Origin: Lasioglossum baleicum
Lineage: Eukaryota > Arthropoda > Insecta > Hymenoptera > Halictidae
Direction: 5' to 3'
DNA length: 64,000 nucleotides
Assembly (NCBI RefSeq): GCF_051020765.1
Contig: NC_134933.1
Location: 18,945,461 to 19,009,460, forward strand
In this document: positions 47,861 to 58,539 of the stretch, one piece after another
Layout: the number at the start of each line of letters is the position of its first letter
Numbering within the stretch: position 1 is the stretch's first letter
The notes under the pieces: generated by a model
What the model was told of the DNA's origin: nothing
The model's input: only the letters and a program-made list of their open reading frames with translations
Databases searched by the model: none
Made by a program: the position numbers and the translations under genes

Positions 47861-47956
47861 AGTAGAAATTTAGTCGTGAATCGTTGATTAAATTTTCTTC
47901 GGTGCGAAGCGGGTCAGTGGAGTGGGGATGAGTCAGATTGCGAACCGAGTGGCTAC

Positions 47957-48163
47957 TACCGAGCGTCGCGCGGGAAGCTGTAACGGTTAAACTTTTAATA
48001 GTTTATATCACCTAAACGCATACGCTTTTTTAAGGTTTTTTTTAATATTGCATTGTCATCCAGTTCTGAGCTATGTTTAAAATTTCAAGTCTCTGGCTCA
48101 TCGGGAAGTTAGTTTAAAATCAATTGGAAAATTTGTACCGAACAAACGGACAGACAGACAAGA
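47957..48163 (+). repeat. Dispersed repeat with CAGACAGACA tail, copy 2
   Basis: This is the fullest copy of the family at 21,781. It has TACCGAGCGTCGCGCGGGAA at the start and ACGGACAGACAGACAAG at the end. Confidence 0.7.
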
Positions 48164-48543
48164 AAGCAAGCTAATAAAAACTTAGTAGAAATGTAGTGAC
48201 TTCTTTGTCGGCAAGTCTCAATTTTTCGCTGTTATAGCAACTATATGTGTCACAAGCTCCACTATACAAATCATCGAGAATTTTTTCCCCAGAACCAGAT
48301 AACCTAATAAGTCCGCGGATGTCAAGTAAACAGATTCGCCAGGTTAATTCCTTCGGACCGCAGGTTATTGTTATCGGCTGCAATGATATTTGTTGACGTT
48401 GCGCATCGGTTCCCGATACCGATACGGCATCGAAGATCGATGTTATCCATAGGAGATCTCCTAGCGAGTTTTAAGTAATCCGATACTAATATTCGGCGAC
48501 CGGATATACCGGATTCGCGACTGCCGGAGAAAAATTGCACGGC

Positions 48544-48570
48544 TTCTCTCTCTCTCTCTCTCTCTCTCTC
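48544..48570. repeat. (CT)n microsatellite
   Basis: A CT run of about 27 bp. Confidence 0.95.
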
Positions 48571-49059
48571 GCGGAGCGAGTATCGTTGTCGTGATGTAAT
48601 TAGATCGGGGTCCCGCGACAGGATTGAATTTGAAACTTTCTGAATTTTATATCCGTCCTCCAATCAAGTGCTGCTTTATCCGCCGCGGGTTTTTTTCTCG
48701 GGACTCTCGCGGACCGCTCGCGTTATAACTTAAATAATCGTGTTTGGACGGTGTTCGCGGGCTCCTGCCGCACAGGAAGGGAAATTAAGCTTCAATTAGA
48801 TGGAATGAAAGTTCCCGGTCCGTAAACGGGGAGACCCAACCAATTAAACTAAACAAAAGAACGGGAACCCGGGACCGCGAATTTCGGTGGTCTCGGCCTC
48901 GAGGAAACCGAAATCCTCGCGCAGAAAAAAAACGACGCAGTCAAGTGTGTACAGTTTTTCTGTGAAATAACATTAGTTATCAACTAATGTAGAATATACC
49001 ATTAAAACATAACTATTTATCCGGATTCGTTCACTGTTAATTGTTTAAGGTTTATGTCT

Positions 49060-49263
49060 GGACTGCGGTTGTTTTGGCAAAGTAAAAATTGTCTGTGTCA
49101 ATTGCGAGATACTGGAATCATATCAACATTTATTTCTTCCTTTAGTAATTTTAATAAGTTGGTGATAGTATAACGACATCGTTATATTAAATGATTTCAA
49201 TCTTTTTACTGTTTTATGTTTGACCTATCCAGTTTTATCATAAATGCATAAAATCCGCAGTCT
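49060..49263 (+). mobile_element. GACTGCGG-type MITE, complete copy
   Basis: The left end is GGACTGCGGTTGTTTTGGCA followed by AAAATTG, and the right end is ATAAATGCATAAAATCCGCA followed by GTC. The interior blocks TCAATTGCGA and CTTTTTACTGTTTTA match the copy at 16.5 kb. The TA flank has been lost by mutation. Confidence 0.7.
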
Positions 49264-49909
49264 GCCACATTAATAACCAAGGATTTTATGAATCTATGTA
49301 TATTAAATATGGGTGAATGTAATTTCAGAATAATAAAAGATCACAAGAATTTAAGATGATCAGTACATTTTTTACAATTTCTACTTCTTTGTTTTGCAAT
49401 GAATGCAAACGCGATTTTTATTTTGAAGAGAGAAATAAACTCCCACATGGTTCCTATGTTTTAATTATTATAATAATTTTTATAACATTCTCACAGCTCG
49501 TAGATCCTAATAAAATCTGATTTACTTAATAGATTGTATGTAGTAGAAATTGGATTTCAGTTTTGGTGAAGGAATTGTGTCGATTATATAATATGACCAT
49601 GTTGGTACTCAAAGTATTAACTGCATCATTTTGAAGCTGTGGATTTTTCTGGGATTGTGATTTGTCAGTCGGTGAATAAGACTCTGAGAAGATACTGTCA
49701 AACAACTTATTTCCACGCGCAATATTCGCGAACGGTGGACAGTGAGGTAACAAGGAACATTGAAAGAGAAATATAGAAAGGGGAGGAAAGTCTGACAGAG
49801 TGACAGGTTTATCGTCGACGAGACACCGAATTATTCACAATCTGCGGCACGGCCGTCGGTGACGGTGTATAACGCGATTTCCATCGGCACGCGGTTGCTG
49901 GAGAAGTAG

Positions 49910-50010
49910 TTGAAAAAACGGGGGAGAGAGGAGAGACGGAGAGAGAGAGGGAGAGAGAGAAAGAGTGAAAAAGAGTGGAAAAAGTGGAAAAAGTGGAAAA
50001 AGAGGGGGCG
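49910..50010. repeat. Purine-rich tandem stretch
   Basis: GAGAGAGG-type repeats are followed by about four 9-bp GTGGAAAAA units (49,975-50,004). Confidence 0.85.
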
Positions 50011-50918
50011 AGAAACGTGTCTGGCCGAGAAGAAGGTGAGGAAGAAAGTGCGAACAGAACGAGGAGGTCGTCGACCGTGTCTCTGGTCTCGGCCCCGTTT
50101 CTCCGCTTCTAGTTACGTCTAGGGTAAGGAAAACGCGGACGCTCTTCGACTCCAGGAGCCATTGCCCCGAACCAATCGCGCCCTCGAGAGCAATTATTTA
50201 AAACAAGAGCAAGAGAGCGGACCGTCGCGCGTTGGGCGAATTTTTTCGCTGAAACCGAGTCCCGGTTAAAACTCCATGGCTGCACTCGAACCGAGCGCGG
50301 AATTCCGAGCGCGATTTCAGAGTGCTGGATCAGTTTCGCGATGCAACGAGACGACTTTATCGTTAGCATGCTCGTCAGCTGTATTGACATACCTGCGTGA
50401 TTTTGTACTTTACCCGAGCTAACATTACGATAAAAATCGATAGGTATTATTAACAATGTCTCTTTTATGTCAAATCATGATCTAAGAAATAAATACTCAA
50501 TAAGCACTGTATATAAGGCGTTCCGACTTCATTTCAACGCTTTCTTTTCAGAGTTTTTGCGGTGTCGCAACTTATGCGACAACATTTGTTTGCCGAAAAC
50601 ATTGTCTTTAGAAAATTGACTATAACTTTTTATCCGTTAACGCTATCAGTATACTTTCTGCAGCGAAAATGTAGCTGGCGACTATGCCTTTCGAACGGTA
50701 TACATTTTTTTGTTCAGTTCTCATCTTATAACATTTTATAGCTAAAAAACAAAACATGTCCCAACCTTTACGACAGTCCCTTACATTACCACTAATCGTG
50801 TGTTTTCCAGTGTTTTCGAACGACGTCGGAGAGACTCTGAAGCGATCAGGTTTCCGCGGTTCCCAATTGGTTTGCTTCCGATAAAAAGGATTGAATATCG
50901 AGAGATTTCGTTGCTCAC

Positions 50919-51041
50919 CTATTTCCGGACCGCAGACCCTCGGTATAATTTCTAGAATGGCGCTGCAGGAAGGATCCTCGAAGCACAATTGGCGAGCATA
51001 AAGGCAGTTCAGTATGGAGGCCGGCTCTTTGATGTCGGATC
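50919..51041 (-). CDS. Gfrl: Gfrl internal exon A: first half of a GDNF/GAS1 cysteine-rich domain (partial gene)
   Basis: This is an internal coding exon of a GDNF family receptor alpha-like gene. In vertebrates such proteins are cell-surface co-receptors for GDNF-type ligands; the Drosophila relative (Gfrl) is reported to act with the adhesion molecule FasII. Read on the minus strand, a pyrimidine-rich acceptor ending TTTCAG precedes the exon and the donor GTGAGC follows it. The exon carries 2 bases of a split codon, 40 full codons and 1 base, so both flanking introns are phase 1. The peptide has four cysteines in the spacing of the start of a GDNF/GAS1 domain (ILNCLYARQLCFEDPSCSAI, then RVCGPEI). 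The last base G joins TG of exon B to make Val. The preceding exon must end with one base of an xGA codon, and I could not find it in the 13 kb upstream. The family call is by remembered pattern, not by search. Splice sites, phases and cysteine spacing make it firm. Confidence 0.88.
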
Positions 51042-51916
51042 CTGAAACCAGACACATCGAACGTTAGACGTAAAATACGAGCGCAACAGTTTTATTGGAA
51101 ACAGAGACGAATAACAAATAGTGCATCTACATTGCCCGCACTTTCCCTTGCGTAACCAGAAATTTTTCCCTGTTTCGTATAAATGTTTACCTTTTTCCTA
51201 TGTTAGCTAATAGATGTGAGAAATCCAAGTTTTGATCCTGGAGGATCAATGGTTCAAAAGCTATAAACACTTAAAGTTAGCGATTTCCAGATCTATCACG
51301 GATTTCTCACATCGTTTTCTTCAAATCTACTGGATAACATAGAAAGAATGAAAAAATTTATAGGAAAAAGGCCCAATCCGGGACGTAAAGTAATTAATTA
51401 CTATTATCTTTCAAGTATAACATGACAGCATTTATGGAGACATTGCACCAGTATTTTCACAGAATGCGTTTGAATAAATAACAGGTACAGAAGTAAGTGT
51501 CCCAGAAAATAAAATACATATAATATTATTTCGGACTCCTTCTTAAGCAAAAACACAAGGTTGATTCGTCTAAAGTATAGAGTTTTATTGTTAATTACAT
51601 AATATCAAAAATAATTATCACATTCCTTCACGTGTTACACTAACCTAAAAATATAAAGAATCAACAATTAAATGTTTGCGCTTCCCTATATTCTCTCAAC
51701 ATAAGATCTTCTTTATAGAAACCTGCACTTGTAGATGTCTGTACTTAAAGGTTTCATTAGTTCGTTCTCACGAATTATGAATGTAAGTAATTCTTGTATC
51801 AATCAATTTAACTGTCACTCTGTCCATCTCAAGTGTCGCCCTCTCTCGGGCATCGATGTAACTCACCGGCCTATACGCAAAGCTTACATACATAATTTGC
51901 ATCTGGTGTTCTAGTA

Positions 51917-52520
51917 TTAATACATTTTTGTTTCACTTTTAATTTTCGGATTTCATGCCTATATTTATCTCCGTGTAAAGATTAGCATTTCGCCGGCAGC
52001 AAATTTGCTTAGTATTCAAGAGAAGATTGCAAAAGAGAAATCGCTAGGATAAATCTTGGCTTGTAACAATATTTGCGTGAAACATGTGCACAGCAATCTT
52101 TCGCAAGACAATTCCAGAGACGAATAACAATACTTTTTTTATACAGTACGTATTAATCAGTAAAAATGCGAACCACAGTGCAACAAGTAGCTTGCAGAGC
52201 TTTATGCACTTGCTATGCATTTAAATCAATTTTAATACTCTCTCGTTCCATTTTTAACTTTGTACCAGCAGCTTACGGGAAGAGAGAGAACTGCGAGAAA
52301 GTGATTGCTATGATAAATCTTAACTTGCGAGTCTCTGCTTCGTACATATCCGAATCGTGTGCACGGCAATTTTATTTAAGACAATTTCAGAGACGAATGG
52401 CAATAATTTATCTATATATTACAGTCACTGAAAATGCAAATCTGAGCAATGCGTTTTAATTTCAATATTCTTTCGTTTCATTTTTTATTGCCGATTTCAG
52501 CGCAAATATTTTCCCCACGT
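51917..52520 (+). repeat. Diverged tandem duplication, period about 273 bp
   Basis: GTGCACAGCAATCTTTCGCA then AGACAATTCCAGAGACGAAT (52,088-52,127) is repeated as GTGCACGGCAATTTTATTTA then AGACAATTTCAGAGACGAAT (to 52,398). The offset is 273 bp. A third start (CTTTCGTTTCATTTTTTATT) appears near 52,467, and an isolated CAGAGACGAATAACAA lies at 51,102. The 97-codon frame across it has no family resemblance. Confidence 0.6.
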
Positions 52521-52573
52521 GTACAAAGTAACTTGCATAAATTAATTCGAGAGAATCACAGACGAGGTATCGC

Positions 52574-52645
52574 GGTCGGAACCAACCTTGTAAAAACTGT
52601 AGGTCCCGTCGCGAAATAACCACAGCAGTTAGAAAGGCGACGTAA
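52574..52645 (+). repeat. Dispersed repeat, partner of 38.99 kb
   Basis: It contains CTGTAGGTCCCGTCGCGAAA and CCACAGCAGTTAGAAAGG, about 90 percent identical to 38,993-39,065. Confidence 0.7.
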
Positions 52646-55143
52646 AATAAAATAGGATCACTATGATACATAAATCTCGACTTCTGAATTCTTTCATGGA
52701 ATACACTGCTTACGCGGAATCTTTTCAGGAGTGAGCTCGTCAGCGACGGTAACATGGTTTACATTTAATTCCGCTCTCTTTTTCAATTTCCCCGTAAAAC
52801 TGCAAAACTCTTGCGAACTTCCACGGCGTGTGGCGATAAAGAGAAAGGTGTAGAGGAGTGGGGATAGAAGTCATTAATAGTTCTGGATCGCGTAGCAACG
52901 ATAATTTCAGTAGCAAAGTTGCTCGAACGAAAGAGATAGAGGGGAAGGTGTATCGGGGAGGAACGGTCGTCGGAAAAAGGACAGGATAAAATGAAAAGCA
53001 AACGGGTAAGAGAAAGAGAGGGAAGGCACAAGCGTTTCGCAATTTAGCATCCCCTCGACAAAGCGTTTTCTATTATTTATAAACGGCAATAACGCCGGCG
53101 GGGTTACTCCAGTCACGAGAACTCGCGTTCCATTCGACTCCGGGGGCAAGAACGAGCAATTGATGCGAGCACGGCATGGATCGCGAAAACCCAGGTATAC
53201 CATGGATCCTCTTTTTTTCTCCCTCTGTCTCTGTCTCTCTCCCTTTCCCACTAGATTTCGCATTGTTCGGGGAAAGCAGAAAGCTCGGAGGGAGATAGAG
53301 AGACGAATCACCCGAAATTACACGGCCCCTGGCGCTATCTAATTAGCTCGGTCGAAATTAATCGAAGATTGCTGTGCCATCAAGTCTCGTTCGAGGCAAC
53401 GACACGCGACACGGCCAACCCATTTCCATTATCGCTCGATTAATAAAACGCGACGAAACAAGCAGACGCATCACAAAAACACCGGCGCTATTGAAACGTT
53501 CGAAACGTTGCGCTTCCGGTTCGATCAAGTGTCCTCGTGCTGATTCAGAAATGTTAGATTGCTCTTTGATCACTGCGAATCTTGTTCTCGTTTTCCAAGA
53601 TTAAAGACGCAATTAAGTCTATATTGACATTTTATGTATTTTCTTCATTTTCTAGAGTCTGTTTGATGATGAGTACGTACAGTAAAAACATCGCAAATTT
53701 CTCTAAAATCGAACTAATAAATGTAGCGCAATGGAAATAGAAGTGAAGAGAACATAGAAAAAGTGCTGGAAAGAACCAACGGAATGCATAAAGTACAGGG
53801 AAACTGCATTAACTCCCTTAATGCACTTCTGCCCTCCTTAAAACGAGGCTCCAACAAGGTCGAAGCTAATGTACAGGGTGTCCATCGTAATATCAAGAAC
53901 GTATCTAATCAGACACTTAGCAATTTGTATTATAGATACATGTAGGGTGGGCTATTAGGAAGAAATAGGGAAAAGACCGGGAGCACGACACTAATTGTAT
54001 AAGGTGATTACGTGACGTATCCGTCAACGACTCGTTCCGGACTGCCGCACAGTGGGGCGGATATACGAAAACCTGTGACATTGACTAAAAGTTGAAGTTT
54101 GTTATAAGGCTTTGATGGCATATATGTATATGTATATTTGAATTAACCATCGTCGTCGATTTTCACCGGGTTTTTGCACCGGCGTGTGCGCGCGCGAGTT
54201 CCTCCGAAACTGTCGGGCAGAGACGGTCGTAATTCACCCGCGAATTTTTTCTTTACGACCACCACACGGTCACCGTTCGAAATTATTCATTTGCCTCTTA
54301 CGTGCATGGCGAGTTGGTAAAAAGTTCGCGGCGGAATTTGAAAGCGGCGACCGCGGATGACGCAGTGCCCGGAACAAAAGAGCTGGAGTGGGGGAGGCTG
54401 TAGAGAAAAAGAGCGAAAAAGAGAGAAAAAGAGAAGATGGCGAACGGGGAGAACCCGGGGAAGACCGCACAGACCCTCATGGATTTTTACGAGCCACTCG
54501 CGAAACGGAAGTCGATAAAAGAACGGCACCTACGCCTGTAATTAATTACGGGGCGTTCGCTGCCGCTGGAAACACACGCCTGTAAAAAAGAAAGAAAAAA
54601 CTGGCCCCGGCCAATCGCGTTTTCGGGTGGAATCGGGCTCGTGACAGTTCTCCGGTTGCACTCTACCCTGCCGTCCCCGAAAGATGGACGGATTTTTCGA
54701 CTCGTAAATCGAATTCGAGCCTTTTAACCCCCTGCCGCCGCTCTTTCGAGAAGCCTCGCCCCTTCCAATCGCTTCTACGACTCCGGGATCACATTTTTCA
54801 TTGGAAGATAGCTAGCTTGCTTCGAACTGTCCGCGATTAAGCACCCTGGATCGTGTCGAGGGCGCCATTTATTAAATTGAACCTAAGTGGCACTGGGGGA
54901 TCAGCCAGTTAATTATTCTTGAGCGAAATTATGGTGGGATAAGTTGAATTGATCTCCGTTCCTATTTTTATAAAATTTCAATCTTTTATAGAGTCGGTTG
55001 CTGATTTTCGAATATGTTTGTCAGTTAAAGCTCAATTTGGGCATGAAGCTATTCAGACACGGTATACAAAAGAAATTATTGCAGTGGCTTTATTCAATGC
55101 GAAACGTTTTAGCTCGATGCACATTTTACTTCACAAAATCAAT

Positions 55144-55515
55144 GAATAGTGATTCACTTTTGAGGGGTCGCTTCAACTCGATTCTAAAATGTATTCCCGT
55201 GAGAATTTTCCAACTTTTGAGGGCTTAAATTAAAGCCGGAAGATTATACTTTGTGATAAGATCAGTTCGGTTAAAAGAAGAAACACGAAATCATGACGAA
55301 AAATCGATAAAACCCAGCTGTCGCGCGTCCTGCATCAACTCGTATAGAATTGACTCCGATTTTGAGAGGTACTTTCGAATAGATTTTAAAACGTGTTCCT
55401 GTAGGTATTTTTAAACTTTTGTGGACTTAAATTAAAGCTAGTGAAGCACTCTTTACGACTGATTAATTTAATCTTGCAGAAAAATTCGAAATCAAGTCAA
55501 TAAGCCCTTTACTAT
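55144..55515 (+). repeat. Diverged tandem duplication, period about 202 bp
   Basis: TTTTGAGGGGTCGCTTCAAC...TTAAATTAAAGCCGG at 55,158 onward is repeated as TTTTGAGAGGTACTTTCGAA...TTAAATTAAAGCTAG from 55,360. Order is conserved through GAAATCA(T/A)G at the end of both units. Confidence 0.6.
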
Positions 55516-58322
55516 ATTTTATCGAAAATTCTAGTTGCAAAGGAAATATTTCCCTAACTTTTATCAAACATTTTATAAAAATTTCTTAACAATTTTCGTC
55601 TGTACGAAAACTGATCAAATCTCATTTTCATAAAACAAATTCCCATCATCTAAATTAATTAATAGAGTCTCTCACTATTGAATCAGTCGGCACATCATCC
55701 TCTATTAGGATGAATGTGTTTGGTCTCTATGTTCCAAACGATCCATCATGGCGTCGCATCGCGTTGCTCAAGACGCAAGATGGCCGGTGAAGGCAGGACT
55801 GTTTGTCAGCCGTTTCTTATTCCGTTTTCAAGTGAACAAGGAGTGTGTACCCGGCGCGGCGCGGCGTGTAGAACGAGGACAAGCTCTGAACACGACGATT
55901 CCGTTCTTTCTATTGTTCACGGTCGCGGAACGAAGAGAAACGGACCGACCACGGGACACCGAAGGAAACTTCTACGTGTCGAGAAATATTTTTCATGCGT
56001 GCGGGAAAACATAAATGTTTAACAGCGCGTGCCAGCTGGAAACTTTACAACGATCTGCCCGCGGAACACGAACTTGTTTCCCGTTGCTTACGTGAGCCCG
56101 ACTGCGACTGCACTTCTCTGGGAAAAAATGTCGTCCTAAGTATAATTCAAGCTGCAGTATTTAAATTTTCTCTGCTCGATTTGCATGCAATACTATCGAT
56201 AAATTACCGGACGTCAGAAACGGGCTCACGAATCATAGAATTCTCAACTATCGCATAGAGTTCGTTAGAATTGAAACGGACTACAGCATAATTTAACAAG
56301 TACAGAAATATGTTTTAATAGAGTTCAGATTTTCGTTGGTTTTAATGTTAAATACATATAGTCGACGATACGATAACCAAATTGTGTAATTTAATGATCT
56401 ATGATTGTACGGATATTTGCATTCTAGTTGTCATTCCATCCTAAATTAATTTGAAATTCGAGTGGTTTTGATAGAGAATAAATAGCAAGACGTACGAAAA
56501 GTTATTTAATTATGTAAGCCATGCAAATCCAAAATGGATTGACAGTTCCATTCTTAAATTAGATGACGGTTTCAATAGTCAATATCTTACCAAGAAATTC
56601 AGTGTAAACGAATTTGCTTATCATTATATCATTATGTCCACATTTATTAAGTTATAAACGTAACTGCAACTCATTTCTCACGCTACTTTCATCGTAATAA
56701 TTTCGCAACCGAACCCCTCTTCCACGAATTCCTCGAAACGAAAAATTGCTTAACCTTTGAGGCAACGTTTGAACATTGTAAAGTAGATTGACCTGTTCTG
56801 CGCAAGAAATACGATTCTTGAGAAGTTTGTTGAGACGCCCGCAGGAAGGAGACAGGCATTGTCTTGCGAAAGTATTATATCTTGTTTTCTCTTCGCGGCG
56901 TCCCGACAAGCCAGTGAATTAAAAGGGAAAATTAAAAAGAACCAGGTGTTAATTCCGTTCGGGGAGAACATTCCCCGGGGAGCAGTAGTTCATCGTACAA
57001 CAGTTCTGTTCCGTAGGGTTTCGAGTGCCGAAGTACTTTCTCACCATTATATTACGCCGACCGCGAGCACGGCTTTCTTTTTTCGCAGATTCAATTTGCG
57101 TTGCAACTCGTCACCTCTTAATGAGACTATTCTGGCGAATCGCGACCAAGCAATTACTTCGCGATTGTTTTCCGAAGGGAAAGTCGCTGTCCCTTCTCGG
57201 GAGAAAGTCCGCCTTGAGAACTGTCCGCTGTTCCTTCCTATTTAAACAATGTGGAGATTAACACCGGAAAATCTTGAAAATCTTCTTTCATCGCTATGCT
57301 TCGTTCTACTGTATTATTATTATAATTATAACATCTTTTGGAGCACATTTCAGCATCACAGCAACAAAATGCAAAAGCTTGTCTTCCTGTATTTCACAAT
57401 TCACCTCATCAAGCAAACTTAATTCAGACCCAACTTTCAGCATCGAAAACAATAATCCACTAATTCCTATCGCGTCCTCCACAGATCTGAAATTTTACAG
57501 AATCGTTCGTCTCGTTGCATTGTGTTTTCTACAGTACGTAAAGACCTTATCTCGAGTCTCCGCGTTCCCTCCATTATTCCCATAGAACCTGCAATCCCTT
57601 TCTCGTCAGAAGGAGTCGTCTCGCACCGAAGCGGAATTACGTACCCGACGAGAAATTAGAAATTCCGTAGATCAAAGACTCCGGCAGGAATATCAAGAAA
57701 AAACATCGTATTTAAAGGGGGCGTGAGGAGAAGGGGCAAGAGGAACGTGGAATAGGGCCGTGTTGTGAGCGCGGAATAATATTTCCATTTCGCTTTATTA
57801 CTCGTGAACCCTGGTGCGAGAGAGTCGCCCCCGCCGCGCCGTCTCGTTCCCCCTTCGTCGAGATAATTATTCTTCGTGGCCGCTCTGCCGCCCTTTTGTG
57901 CGCGGGACGTTTCCCGCGCGTTTTACCCCGCGTTGGTTTATAATCGGACGTTATTTTAAGTGGACCGACCAGAACCAGTTTCAACGCGACCGGTTCACGC
58001 TTGACGAAAACGCAAGGAAAATAAACGCGGCGCGACGAACACCGGCTGAAACGTGACTGAAACGCAACCGGCCGCTTGACTAGCTGTTACAACACCCTTG
58101 TAACTCGATGTAGTTACGTTCCCTCGTGACCCACATCCCCGGAGATAGATCTCTGCAATTTCGCGAAAACCTTGCCGAATTGAAACGCTTCTCCAAAATT
58201 TGACGTTTCAATTTGTTTAAGAAATTATAAAGTGTATTCTTCCGTTGTCGAACATAATGGCTAAAATAATTACAACGATTTTAGTCATTTTCCGATAGGA
58301 AACTTTTTATTCATTCTGTACA

Positions 58323-58539
58323 TACCAGGGACCAAAAATACGTGCGACCGAAATTAACTTGTCTCATCGATAACTATTATGAGCGATCGAAATAAATTTC
58401 TCTCAACGATAACATTTACCAACAAGAGAAAAAATTTTCGGTTACTTATAATCCGTATTTGTAACCGTTTTTAATCGATCGAATACTTGTTATTCCATGA
58501 CTTTTTTTCTTTTTGGTGTAACAGTTAGGATCCCTGGTA
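58323..58539. mobile_element. TA-flanked CCAGGGA MITE
   Basis: TA|CCAGGGACC at 58,323 and GGATCCCTGG|TA ending 58,539 are short inverted termini with TA outside. The 213-bp body has further internal inverted similarity (ACCGAAA...TTTCGGT) and no coding content. Another terminus of the family is at 41,531. Confidence 0.65.

Larger units (their letters stand above)
23405..50918 (-). other. Gfrl intron between exons A and B (27.5 kb)
   Basis: This phase-1 intron splits one GDNF/GAS1 domain after its fourth cysteine. It contains most of the mobile elements listed separately. Long open frames at 24.0-24.3, 27.5-28.0, 30.2-30.9, 34.0-34.7, 40.5-41.2 and 43.8-44.3 kb sit in CpG-rich DNA, overlap on several frames and have no recognisable domains. 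Stretches 23.4-24.8, 36.0-38.0 and 41.6-43.8 kb show little that I can name beyond short repeat fragments. Confidence 0.7.
18040..51041 (-). other. Gfrl: Visible span of the Gfrl gene (three exons, two introns; open at both ends)
   Basis: The three coding exons join to 145 residues with one complete GDNF/GAS1 domain (ten cysteines) plus half of another. Intron phases are 1 (before A), 1 (A/B), 1 (B/C) and 2 (after C). Only 439 coding bases occupy 33 kb, so introns are over 98 percent of the span. The gene certainly extends left of position 1 (an intron of at least 18 kb) and extends right by an intron reaching beyond 51,042. I did not find a signal-peptide exon or promoter in 51-64 kb, but a short or non-coding first exon there would be hard to see by eye. 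Large introns in a neural receptor gene commonly hold regulatory elements; none could be identified here. Confidence 0.8.
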
